64,000 nucleotides of DNA from contig JAJKFH010000227.1 of the NCBI GenBank assembly GCA_023333565.1, positions 2,480,001-2,544,000 of the forward strand, in the 5' to 3' direction. A program made the translations under genes and the position numbers. The stretch comes from Puffinus mauretanicus. Lineage: Eukaryota; Chordata; Aves; Procellariiformes; Procellariidae. The notes below the pieces were generated by a model. It saw only the letters and a program-made list of their open reading frames with translations, searched no databases and was not told where the DNA came from. Each line of letters starts with the position of its first letter. Position 1 is the first letter of the stretch. This document shows, piece after piece, positions 12,876-23,940 of this stretch.

Positions 12876-14462
12876 GTGATGTTTTTTTCCAGGACGCTTG
12901 GGGTTAGCCTTTGATGATAATGGTTATTCTGCCGTAGAGCCCAGTGCTTCTGCAAAGAGATTTCAGTGAAGTGTTAAATTCAGATATATGTATGAAGCAG
13001 GATATAGTTCCCACAGGGAGGCTTTCTTGTTTCTGGACAATACCAATGCTTTTCCTGAGAATGTCGTCTTTTCACCATCCTGCCTTCCTTTTCTTATCAC
13101 TCCTGGCTTTGCATGTGAATTCCCAACAACAGGAGAAGGCTTGGGAGCTCTGAGCCCGGTCATATCTATTCCAAGTGTTTTTGAACATGCCAGTCAAGAA
13201 GGCACTGTAGCATAGCATAATATGAAATATTTTGAGTGTCCTGCTGTAGGTCTTGCCTTTGTAAACAAAAGCCATTCCAGAAGTTTTGCAAGGATTGATA
13301 GGATCAGGATGTACTTGTTAGCAGGGAGGGCTGGCTGAGATATAGCAGTTGTAACTCACCCTCAATGTGAGGTGGGAAGTGGAATCTGCTGTTTTCTGTG
13401 GCTGTGAGGAAAGAAGGGTCTAAAAACGAGAAGAGACTTCTCAATTTGAGATGTATTTTCAGAATAAAATGTTCTGTGTCGCAAAAGTGATTTGGGATGT
13501 TCTAATGGTATGCTGCCTTGATTTTAGTCTTAATTAAAAGAATGTACCCAACTCTTACGAGTGCAAGCACATGCATGGCGTGTAAAGTGAAATGCAACAT
13601 TTCAGTGACCTAAAATGAAGATATTCCCTGCCCCCACCCCGCGCTCCCTGGACTTTGCTGTTTCTTTGCAGAAAGCTCAAGATTTTCAGTTTGTTTTTTT
13701 TCCTAGTCTGGAATAAAACCATGGTTCAAAATCTGAATGTCTTCTGAGACGGACCTTACCTTCTCTGCAGTGCTGGCCTTCTGCTTGGATCCAGCTTCAG
13801 CAGAGCAGCCACAGCTGGCTGTCGCCGGCGCCGATGGGAAGGTTTACAAGGGTTTGCAGCTGCACCCGTTCAGACGGCTGCACTGAGTCCGTTCCAGAAG
13901 TCTCTGTTTTTAGCTCCAGGGGTGGACGCTACAAATTGAGTAGCTTTTGTATTATGGTTACACCAAGGAATGCTGATCATGAACTCAACTCCCTCAGTGG
14001 TGGGTATGCTGTAAGTCTCTCGGCACCCAGGGCCGCGGAGCCCGAATGCTGTAGGACCCCTTTGGGTGCCTGGCCTAGTTGGAGAAAGCAAGAGTAGAAG
14101 CATGGTAAGGTATGGTGTGGGTGGACGTACCTGAACGGGCTTGTTCGAAATGGTGTTGCTGTGCGCATGTTGGAAGAGCTTCAGCCCAGGGCATCTTTCC
14201 ATTGCCCTCGTTGGGATCAGACCCCGAGCCCTTGCAAGGATGAGAGCAGCTCGCCCGCTTTATGCAACTGAAATCCCGCTCTGGTTTCTTGGCGTAATGT
14301 TGACACACCCTTTCTTATTAATGCGAGACCCTTGGGGAAAGGAGAAGTTGATGGGGTGGGGACCCCTTGGTTTAGGTCTGCCAGTTCCACACCCACTCTT
14401 CAGCTGGTCTGCTTGCGATCATCGTTCTGGGGGAGCAGCGGACCAGGTCAATTAGTCTATAA

Positions 14463-14512
14463 CAGCTCCATCTATGACTCTTCAGTCATGCAGCTGTATC
14501 AGAATTACAACA
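14463..14512 (+). mobile_element. decayed old amniote palindromic repeat
   Basis: The sequence AGCTCCATCTATGACTC, then TTCAGTCATGCAGCTGTATCAGAATTACA, follows an old repeat whose middle reads AGCTCCATTGACTTCAATGGAGCT and then CAGATTTACA. The match tolerates two short insertions. The call rests on memory of that consensus. Confidence 0.35.
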
Positions 14513-15936
14513 AAAACAACCTCAGTTATCCTAGTTGGATGTGAAAGCAGACGCGTGTTCCATGAGAAGCGGTGATGCCAGAACATGGAGGTCAATGTTG
14601 TTCAGTGTTTTTTGGCAAAAGAAAAACCTATCGTATGGAAGCCGGTGCCTGGGGAATCTCCGTGGAGCGGCGAGATGAGCTCTGTGCATGACTGGAGATA
14701 ATGGTGCTTGGGGAGGTGATTGAGCCAGGGAATATTGGAGAGCGGCTCTGCGTGGCTGCCAGCAATCCCCCCAAGCCCAGTGGCCACCCTTCTTCGTGAT
14801 GAAGTCATTGGAAGCAACAAAAGCATTTATCCAGGAAGCCAACCTGCCTCCAGAAGGTCTGAAGGCAATAGTGAGTCTCTGGTGCCTCTGGGGCCATGTT
14901 ATGAGTAGGTATTTGTATTCTCGGCCATCTGTGAATACGGGTGCTGGTGATACTGCCTCGTTCTCCCTCCAATCAGCTCAAGGCTGCCAAGTTTCTTTTC
15001 TCTTTTTTATCCAGCAAAAGGCTTTCAGCTCTTCTTTCCTGGAGAATGAGGTGCTTAGTCCTGTCAGCAACACATGAGCCATCCCTACAGTAACAGACCC
15101 GCATCCAAGGGGATGTAGGCAATGTGTTAGTACATGTGGAAAAATCCCCCGGAGCTTCCAATTTACACTGGAATTATTAAAAACAAAAAGTAGAGAAAGT
15201 TTTGTTCATGAAACTATGGAAAACACCACTGATAATATCTTTTCAGGGCTATTTCCAACCTCCCACATTAAAAGATGATCTCAAAGTACCAAGTTTTGGG
15301 TCTGGGTTTGCAGTTTTCCAGACTTTTGGGACTCAGAGCAGCAGAGGGATGTGGGCTTGAAAGAATCTTTTGGCTTCTGTTGCGCGAAGACCAGCCTGGT
15401 AAGAGTGACCAAGCCTTCAGCAGCAGGAGGGACCTGGGACCTGGGACCTGATGGAGATGAGACACCAGCACGGCAGGTCAGAGCCAGTCCTCTCCTCCCG
15501 GAGAGGCACGAAGCTGACTGTCCAGGTGACGGTCAGAGCCCCATCGTAACGGTCTGTAATATGGTTTTGATGAGCTTTGCGTTTTGCTCTGAAGAAGTCT
15601 GCAGCTTTTCATCGTCACTCCCAAGAACTCGATCCATTCTGAAGAGCAACAATACATGGAAAATGGAATATTTTGCTTATTAAAGTAACTTGGAGTTCCA
15701 GCTCTGAGGTTGGCAACCAAACCTCGGAGAGGCTAAGGAGCTGGAGAGCACGCCGCTCCCCCTTCCAAAAGAAACCTCAGTGTGTGCCAGTACTTTTATT
15801 TATAATGTTAAAATAAGTTGAGTACATTAAAAGGTATTATTGAGGGAGCAGGACTTAAAATATATCATTTTTATGTTATTAGGCTGCTCTAAGTGAGGTG
15901 TCCTACTGCAAGCAGATAATCTGTCCCTCTGCCTAG

Positions 15937-16080
15937 ATTCCACGCTGGAACTTACTGGAAGCTTTTCACCGCAAGAATCCGAGCAAACTGATTATTTTCA
16001 AGAAAAGGAAGATTGAGGAAAATAATATTGAAAGACATAACCTCAAACCACGGTGGAGAAATTTCCTGACAGCAGTTTGA
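15937..16080 (+). other. candidate terminal exon (47 codons plus stop)
   Basis: A very good acceptor (CTGTCCCTCTGCCTAG, AG at 15935-15936) is followed by an uninterrupted frame of 47 codons ending in TGA at 16078-16080. The peptide begins IPRWNLLEAF, is strongly basic in the middle (FKKRKIEE) and ends WRNFLTAV. It has no match in my memory and no clear poly(A) signal follows closely. It could be chance; the local stop density makes a 47-codon run only mildly unusual. Confidence 0.15.
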
Positions 16081-16607
16081 TGTCTCATGACCACCTGATC
16101 GCTCCTGCTTATATTGGGGGTTTTAGCAGATGCCCATAGGGGAGCTCAGCTGGCTGGGAAGGGGTTGGGGTGGGCTGCACCTGGAGCCGGGGCTGGCTGC
16201 CCCCCTTCTTCATTCCACCCTCTCTTTTTTGAAGTGAGAGAAAAAGCAAGGGAAATCCTGAAGGAATCCAGACGTTCCGAGAGCATCAAATAATAGCGTT
16301 GACCTTTGCAAACAGTTCCATCATGTTAACGTTCCGTGTCTGAGCTGCGACACGAGGAAGCGCTGCTGTCTGGGAGAGGACGCTGGGGTAATAAAGGTGT
16401 TGCCATGAAAGCCAGCATAGGCAGCCAGACACCGGGAGGAGAGGGAAGATGTGCTCACCGCATCCTGTCCGCGGGAGCGCTGAGCCTTGGGCTCGCAGAA
16501 TGTTTCGTGTCGGAGAAGGATCTCGGTGTCCAGCTGAATTCCCTGCAGCGAGGAATTTCCAGTTTTTCGCTGTGAAGTACATATGCTTATTCAATAAGCA
16601 CCAGGGT

Positions 16608-16725
16608 TGCGTGCATGCACGTGCCCGGTTTGACACCTCTGCTCCCCTGCACGTGAGGGCGACGTACGTCAGATGTTTGTGCAACGCAAATACACGTGTG
16701 TGGATGTGAACACGCGTGTGCGTGC
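16608..16725. promoter_or_regulatory. E-box and alternating purine-pyrimidine cluster
   Basis: Three CACGTG E-boxes (16618-16623, 16650-16655, 16693-16698) lie within 81 bases. The same span holds a 12-bp perfect palindrome CGTGCATGCACG (16610-16621), a 10-bp palindrome GACGTACGTC (16661-16670) and ACACGCGTGT (16710-16719). Two tracts alternate strictly between purine and pyrimidine (16608-16624 and 16710-16725), which favours Z-DNA. CACGTG is the site of bHLH proteins of the MYC, USF and CLOCK groups. Binding here is inference. Confidence 0.4.
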
Positions 16726-16739
16726 TGTTACCCTGCTGC

Positions 16740-19700
16740 AATACCAAGGAGTTGAGCGCGTCTGGCAGCTCCCGTGGGAAAGATGGGCCGGGGCTGTGGC
16801 ACGTAAGCAGATGCAGGGAAGAAGATGTTCCCCTCGGGGACGGAGGGGAGGCCCGCAGGCCGTACGGTGGATTATCCTTCTGTATATGCCCATGCTCATC
16901 TCTGCGGGTGGCTGCAGAAGCCTGACTATAGCCGTGGTCAGAACTACCATGATAGCTGGCTGAACCTGGCAGGAATAGCTTAAAAAAAGTGAGAAGAGAG
17001 AACTTACGCTGTACCTAATTTGGTCAGAAGGGAGTTAAGCTATAGCCAAATGGAGCCCACAGAATTACAGAAATGAGCAAAACAAGATGCAAATTTGTGT
17101 AGTCCAGGGGTGATTAGAAGGTCCGTTTCATTTGCCGGAGTTTTTGGGAGCAGGGCTGGGGCAGGGGAGAAGCAGAAGCGATGGGGGTAGCGAGCAGGGG
17201 GTCTGGGGAGGTGGTTCTGGTTTTGATCCGCTTCTGGTGCAGGCTTGTCCAACTTTCTGCAGGCTTTCGCCATATCTGCATAGCTTATGAGCGAAGAATA
17301 AGCTCAAAGGTTTTTAGCCAAAAAAGGCTTTCCGTGTGAACGTTAGAAGCTTCAGAAGAAAACTGTCTTTCATCTTTAGGTCTGAATCTCGGTAAGACAC
17401 TCTCAGGGAACTCCGGTGCTGTATAAGTTAGATACCGGAGGGGAAAACCGCTTAGGAGATGGAGTGCTAAAACTTCCTATGAAGGCTCTTTGGATGATCT
17501 CTAGATTATTAAAAGCGTTATTTAGCGCTCTCACGGAAGTGCCTGGAGGCCATGGCTGGGATCTGTCATGCCGAGTGTGGTGCCCAGGCAGAACAAGAAA
17601 CAGAGTGTAAGCAGAGGAGAGTGCAAACGAGGTAAAGGGGAGCTTCGGCGTGGGAAGGGGAAGGGAGGCAAGGGCAGGGGAGGAGTAGGCAAAATGCAGA
17701 AGCAAGCCCTGCATGGCTCAGGGTATCCAACACCACGTTTCTCCAGTCTCCAGGACTTTTCTTGTAGCTGATGTCCTGCAACTGCTGCAGCTGTAGAAAG
17801 GACGCATCCTTACGGCTAGTCTTGACTCAGTCCCATCTGGTGTCTGTAGCTTCCAATCTCAAATATTCCTGACACCCAACAAACGTTTCAGTCTTAGGGA
17901 ATATCAAAACAAAACCTTGCTTGGCAATGCTCTGACGTTTTCAGTGAGATAGGAAGTGGTGTAAATAAATGGCTTGGGGAAATTTTCAGACCACTTATGT
18001 ATGCGGAGGTCAAGGGAAGTCATGAACACAAACCAAGAAGCAAAGGGGAATCTAGCCATTACAATCTGTTTGTCTACGAGGGGCCTGTGTTCCTGCAGAA
18101 AGGATTCGCTGAGCTTTTTCCCCTCTCAAACCACATCACACCCCCCTTTGCTTTCAGCTGCTGCAGCTTGCCTCCAGCAGCAACCAGCTATGAGAAGGAT
18201 GCTGCAGGCGGGCGCAACCACCAGCTGCAAACAGCCTGGGGGCTGCGCCGAAGGGCGAGCAGACCCCAGAAAATGGATTTAGCTCCTTGGCGGAGGAGCC
18301 GTGCCCGCAGCTGGGTTTTCCAGGTGTGTGCGTGGCTGCTGCTGGCTCAGACGGGGGGGAATGTTGTGCTGGCTCTGGCCGGTGCTCCGAGAGGACGTGG
18401 CTGCTTGGCTTATGCCCTCTGCCCTTGGCGGCGTTGGAGGGAGCTGCGGTGGCTCCCTGGGCAGCGCTGCCTGGGTAGTCCTGAAGCTCGAGACAGCCGA
18501 GCAAACAGAAAGCGGCCAGATGCGGGGTCCTTTGGGAGCCAGGGAGTCAGAGCAAGCATCACTGGGGGGGTGGGTGAATTGGGATGGGTGACTGCTCGAA
18601 AGCAATGGCTTGCGGAGCTGCTAGAAATGAGGCAGTGGCCTTTACGTAGGGGTGGTATCCAATGCCTTATCCATCCTGCAGAATTAAATTGCCACAGCTG
18701 CCAGTGATGCTCCTCAGTGAAGCTGGCCTGGTTCAGCTATAAAAGGTTTGTGCAGACTCTTGCACTTGCTAAAGCTTCATCTGTGGTGGGCCTATGTGGG
18801 GTCATTTCAGCCTCCTGCAGCAGGGGTATGGGACGTGGAGGAGCTCGGAGGTCCCCCCCGTTGGGCCCGGGGCCCTGCAGAGAGCCCCTGGGGTGCTGGG
18901 GGGGTGGAGGTGCCCCCAGCACTCAGCCCAGTTGCTTGAGCTAGTTCTGTGTCCAGAGCTTTGGCTTGAGCTATTTCCCATAAAATACTGGAGAGGAAAA
19001 AAGGCTTTTTCTAACTCTTAAGACCAAAAATTGCCTTTGGGAGATGAGAAATCTGTGCCTCCAGCCCCTGCCAGTCCCCGTGGTCAGACGCACCGAGAGC
19101 GGCTGCTGAGGCAGGTGCCAGCCCGGATCCCGGCTTGCGGCGTGGGTAAATGCACACAAAGGGCGACAGGAATGAGGGCTGTGTTTCAGGAAAGCAGGCC
19201 AGCACATGTTTGTTTTCATTACTCTGCAACATTTTTGTATACAAACTAATATTTTTTTGCTTTTATTTCCTCCCCCCGCCCTCTGAAATCAGCGCTAGTA
19301 GCAGCAGAACAAACAAGCAGGCTGTGCTGGCGCTGCCTCCGACAGCCCTGATAACACAGGGGCTCAGCGCACAGCCTGCAAGTCACAGGGACTGCTGCAA
19401 TATAAATACCTCGTAATTAGCTTGCAGTGTGGATTTTATTAAAAAAAAAAAATTTTACAGCTCCGAAATGATTTGACTGATCTTTTGGCCAGGAGGAAAC
19501 ATGCAAGGAATTCAGGAGGAGAAATTGCCTTTGGTACCAAGGCGAGCGTGTGAGCGGGGCACAGATGGGTGCTTGCTGCAGGAGTGGCAGTGGGTGTTTA
19601 AGAGGCCGGTGTCCCTGGCTGGTTGGTGGCAGGTTACTGTTCCCTGAGCTGAGCTGGGGGTGCAAATTAGCTCTAAGCACCCCTGATGAGGATTAAGGCA

Positions 19701-20370
19701 CTCCAGCTGAGTCAGCGCTGCAGCTGGTGAGCGGTGCTTGTGGAGCTCCTAATGCGACTCAGCTGGGAGGTGGTAACACACAGCTGGAGGTGAAACCACC
19801 ATCCACCACGGCAGCTACCTCAGCAAAAGTCTGGCCCAGCGTGCGAGGCTGTATTGCCTGGGGTGAGGACCAGGCTCCCCTGAGAAAGCTGTTGGAGCTC
19901 TTCTTGCTTTCGTGAAACTCTTTTGCCTGGACCTGAGGCTATTTTCCAGCTATTTCTCAGAGCAGGCAGCACGGACCAGCTGCTTGCCCCAGTGTAAGTT
20001 GTTTGGGGTTGCTTGGCCGCGCAGTGGGTTTTGAGCAATATCTGTTTGTGAAATGGGTTTTGCAGAAGTCATTCTCTGGATTGAGCTCTCCGTAGCACCC
20101 TGCGGGGAAGGCTGGTGCTTTCCAGTAGGTCTCTGACCTCCACCAGCGCTGCCTCGCTGTAGCAGTGGCCTTCTCCAGTGCCGAATGCCACCGCACGCTT
20201 GCGGGGCCCCTCCGGTGGGTAATGGGGAATGCTGACAAAAACACCAAGTCTCGCAGCTGTTTGTGCTCCAAACCAGCCTTTTGGTTGCCGAGGGGCAGCC
20301 CTTGGTTTTTGGCTTTAGCTGCCTCCACCTATTGTGCCTAAGAGGCTGTCCCTAAGAGCTGTTGTTTTGC
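16740..20370. other. GC-richer non-coding block
   Basis: Composition rises to more than half G+C. I recognise no gene. The longest open frame of the window lies here (listed separately). A TATAAAAG at 18738-18745 resembles a TATA box but no transcript start is supported. Runs of C and G near 18850-18925 (seven Cs, seven Gs) make local GC-rich structure. An 11- to 12-A run follows 19440. Confidence 0.55.
17997..18707 (+). other. longest open frame (236 codons), unassigned
   Basis: The frame starts at ATG 17997. An internal ATG at 18273 has a good context (A at -3, G at +4) and would give a 144-residue product with an arginine-rich start (WRRSRARSW) and a hydrophobic stretch (VCAWLLLAQ.....VVLALA) like a signal peptide. 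The rest is rich in arginine, glycine and tryptophan, as GC-rich non-coding DNA often is. No domain, repeat or family is visible. A donor-like CCAG|GTGTGT lies at about 18321-18330. I consider non-coding more likely. Confidence 0.12.
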
Positions 20371-20373
20371 CAG

Positions 20374-20462
20374 TTTGCTGGGGTGGCTGATTCTTGGTGG
20401 TTTTGGAAGAAATCTGCCTGTCCCCTCTCTCTGGTGACCCAGCACCTTATTGTGTCCTCCAG
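20374..20462 (+). other. candidate exon (89 nt)
   Basis: An acceptor-like GTTGTTTTGCCAG (AG at 20372-20373) precedes, and a perfect CCAG|GTGAGT donor (GT at 20463-20464) follows. The first frame is open throughout (29 codons, tryptophan-rich, beginning FAGVADSWWFW). No match is known. A perfect donor 8-mer is expected a few times by chance in a window this size. Confidence 0.1.
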
Positions 20463-22739
20463 GTGAGTCCTCTCAAAGCTCTCAGCTGAGGACGTGGCAC
20501 TTCTCCCCTGGTTCCCTTCTCCAGGACCTTCTGGGAGACTGATCTCTACTGGGAGTTCAGTTCCTATCTCTAGTGCTGCAGCTCCAGCTGATTCCTCCTT
20601 AGTCATGCCTCTCCCCTTTGCAAACAATAGCTAAAAAAATGTTTTTCCACTCAATCCTGCAAGGGCAGAAGACTTGCTGAGGACAGCAGGCTCGGCTGCT
20701 GGCCAGCCTGGGCTTTGTCACTAGCAGGACCATGGCTTACCCTAAATCATCACGGGGCTCAGGGCAGCCCGCCCAGGGGCTGCTTTGAGAAAACATCACA
20801 CGTGCTTTTTCTTTCTGTGGAGGACAACGTAGTTGGTTTTCCTGAAGTTTTATAGCCTCCTGATATACCTTAGCGGCTACTCTCTCCTTTCTGCAACGAG
20901 CATAGACCACCCTATTGCATTTTTTTTTTCTTTTCAAGGGTTTTCTTAAAAGGTGAGGTTTCCTTGCAGCCTGGCTGTCCTTGCTATCCCCACACGTGTC
21001 TCATCCTCTCTTACTCTTGCTTGGTTTTGGCCTCAGCTGTGAGGTCCCCAGACCGCCTGTGAAGGCTCCGCGTGAGCTGACCTGGAGCAGACGCCGAGAC
21101 CCGCAGCCCTTACGGATGGGCCGTGGGCAGAGCACCGGTACAAGCACTGAATTCGGTACGTCTGGTATGGTTAGTCCTGCAGAAATGGTTAAATAAGGAG
21201 AGACTTCAGGGAAAATAAGCTTGCTTTCTCTTACTATTTTAATTTCTCTTTTACTGTGTGGTCTGCTCGTTTTGAAATTACAGTGTTTTCTTTCCCTCTT
21301 ACCCTGATTTAGGAGAAAGGTTTGAGCTCCCCTCCGCCCCCCTTGCTCCTTTGGATTGGCTCAGATCATCAATGGGAAAAATGAGGAGGTTTCTTAGGAA
21401 TACTGTGTTCCCTCCTCATTTCCTGCCAGTTGGCATCTTTGCAACATCTCCACTGCTGCATACTTTGGGGATGCAGTGAGATTTCTCCTGTTCTTTGAGG
21501 TTTGCTGCTATTTGCTTAAATTTCAGTGAGCTCCTCTGTGCAAACACACACGTGGATTTAATTGTGAAAAGCCAATACTGAGATGAACTGTCTCTGGTTC
21601 TGTTTTCTTGGTCTACTCTGTGTTTGCTTGGGAAGGCACAGCTTCTGCTTTGGGTTTGTCACAATCCTTTCAGATAAGGTTAGACGTGTTTTGTCTCTGA
21701 ATTGTAGCAAACAAAATTATTTCAATTTTTATTTGCATTCTGCACGCTTCCCGAGCCTGATGGAGTGCTCCAGTGTGGCATTTTGATCCCTTCCCCCCAT
21801 CCCCCTTAATTTCCTGATCCAGCTGGATTTAGTTGTTTTGTTCCTGGTCGCTGGGCTCCCAGATGTGCTCGGCAGTGTGGGAGCAGCTGGGTCCAGCACC
21901 ACGTGTGGCTGCGTGGTGCTTGTCTGGAGCACCACAAGGAGCGGTGCCTGGTGGAAAATGCTCGAGTGGCCTCTTTCTCCTGAGCGCAGGTGTCCCCGAA
22001 ATGACCACGGTACAAATGGCACGTTTGCCAAAATACCTCCTATTCTCTCGGGTGGTCTTGCAGCTAGTGAGATCCCTCGTCGCGGCAGCCAGAAATGGCT
22101 GAGGAGGGATGCCAGTGTTGGTGGCCCTTTCCTGGGATGGGCACCTGCCAAACGTGCTGCCCGAAGGCTCTCCAGCTCCTTTCTCGTAACCCCTCGAAAC
22201 GTAGCCTCCTCGGGCTGTATTGATGCGGGCTGGGTTTGAACAGGCTGTTAGCTCCGTATACCATTACCAGTTCCCAGAGCCTGGAAAAACACCAAATTCT
22301 TTCTATGGTGAGTCACCTTGCCAAGGGGTGCTACCTCGAGCCCAGGGCATGCCTTGCGTTGATGCTTGCCTTAGGGCAAGTCATCTTAATACTCCTAGCA
22401 CTTGTTTCCTCAAATTAATTTGAGGATGCTTCTGATAGAGACACAGCACAGGCTCCAGGAAATTAAACACTAGCAATGAATGCCGCACAGTAGATGTCTT
22501 CAAAGACTTCAGCATCCTATTCCAGCCTCTCAAACCATCCAGACCAGTCGTAATCAGAAAAAGATGGAGGGAAGGAAGAAACACGTTTCCTTAAGGAAGT
22601 TAATTGTCAGATGCAGAGCATATTCGAGCATGGATCCAGCTCTAGAAGAAGAAATTCCATGGCCTGGGCTGTCAGGAAGCCTTGAGGATTAATTTAGATT
22701 TTGACTTTGAACTCTTTTTTTGGCTTAAGTTCCTTGCCT

Positions 22740-22860
22740 GGAAAATACTCATTTGATAATTTATCACCACTTTATGCGGGTTGTGAGGACTAGCGAAGTA
22801 AGACCTGAATGCAAAAAGATCATAATAATGCTTTGCATTTGCATAGGAAATGAGTTTCTT
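22740..22860. promoter_or_regulatory. AT-rich segment with octamer motif
   Basis: The segment holds TTTGATAATTTATC (GATA-like sites on both strands) and the octamer ATTTGCAT (22837-22844), the binding site of POU/OCT factors, overlapping an upstream TTTGCAT. It could be an enhancer fragment; nothing in the window identifies a target. Confidence 0.2.
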
Positions 22861-23259
22861 TCCTTTCCTTAGCCTATCTGATAGGTAGGTACTCTGGGTT
22901 TTCCTCTGTAAGTAGCGATACGCATTCGACGTGTCTAATTGATGGAAAGCAGGAGGTGGAGTGCCATCATCCCGCCCTGCCTTCCCGCTGCGGAAATGTA
23001 ATCTGACTTTACAGAAGTAAACCTTTCCTTTTTTCTTTTTTTCTCTTTCTGTTTGCACAGAATCCTTGCCCTTTTTCAGAATGGGCAAAGTGTGAAAACA
23101 GATGGGAAAGTGATAAAAGAAGTAGGTCACTGTCGCTTATTTGTCTTCAGCCTTTTTCCTCTTGGTGCAGCTGCATCCTTTCCAAATTGCATCCTTTTTC
23201 CTCTCTATCTTTGATGAGAAACAGGAGCTTTTCCAAATCATATTTATCATTTCTAATAG

Positions 23260-23316
23260 AGCTGAATGCATCGTCTGAGCATAAAAGAAAAAAAATCCTT
23301 GTGAAGAAGATCTTAG
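23260..23316 (+). other. candidate exon (57 nt)
   Basis: An acceptor-like TTATCATTTCTAATAG (AG at 23258-23259) precedes and a TTAG|GTGAGT donor (GT at 23317-23318) follows. The length is a multiple of three and one frame is open, encoding a lysine-rich peptide that starts LNASSEHKRKK. The peptide is not recognised. Confidence 0.12.
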
Positions 23317-23922
23317 GTGAGTCCGTGGTTCTTGTGAGCCAGGTATTCTGTGATGTTGGCTCAAAATTGGATGATGACTGCAAACCAAATGATAGCTGAA
23401 AACCCAAATTCTTCTCCTTGGAAAGTTCCTGTATCTTATGAAAACAAGGTCCTATCTGGGGTGACTAACTGCACTTAAGGAAACTTATGTGGAGTGGTGT
23501 CTATCAAGAATATTACTGAAAAAGGGGCAATTTTTAATTTTGATAATGTCAGAAGTTTAAATACCAAATCCTGACTGTATAGTTAGTAAGTTAATAATTA
23601 TGCAAAGGAAGGATACAAGAAAAGACTCACAGCTGCTGTGAAATTTCTCCGATGAACTTTTTATTAACATTGACATGTTTCCACAAGGGGAAAAAAAAAA
23701 ACCAACATGACTTTTCAATAAAAATCTTCTCTGTTTAAAAGTTTTCAGTTTGCTTGTACTACGGGTGTCCATAAACCCTTCTATTAAAATGTTATCAAGT
23801 CTGATACATGGTCTAGGAAAACTTCTCCTTCCTGTTATTGGTCCTTCATTTCTTCAGTCTTCTCTTCATCTGGTCTATGACCTGGATGCTGTCACCCATG
23901 TCGGTTTTTTGGTTTTGTTTCC

Positions 23923-23940
23923 TTTTTTTTTTTTTTTTTT
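23923..23940. repeat. T18 homopolymer
   Basis: An uninterrupted run of 18 T residues preceded by T-rich sequence. It could be the reverse-complemented poly(A) tail of an old retroposon, but the sequence downstream on the plus strand shows no recognisable element. Confidence 0.9.

Larger units (their letters stand above)
12270..16580. other. non-coding block, no gene recognised
   Basis: No recognisable gene. A triplicated 7-mer (GACCTGG) lies at 15431-15450. The frame around 14781-14870 is open and is followed by a donor-like ATA|GTGAGT, but the upstream acceptor is weak. A possible terminal exon at 15937-16080 and an old repeat at 14463-14512 are listed separately. The rest is ordinary mixed-composition DNA with overlapping chance frames. 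Confidence 0.55.

Noticed and set aside
13740..13830. Minus-strand exon with AGAAG|GTAAGG donor near 13757
   Set aside because: No convincing acceptor; the peptide is low-complexity and unrecognised.
14781..14870. Exon ending ATA|GTGAGT with an open frame (peptide includes AFIQEANLPPEGLKAI)
   Set aside because: The acceptor side is a weak C-run CAG and the -1 base of the donor is not G; no match known.
18738..18745. TATAAAAG as a TATA box
   Set aside because: A single octamer with no initiator, CpG island or coding exon after it.
22271..22307. 37-nt exon candidate before TATG|GTGAGT
   Set aside because: Acceptor lacks a pyrimidine tract; the donor -1/-2 bases are weak.
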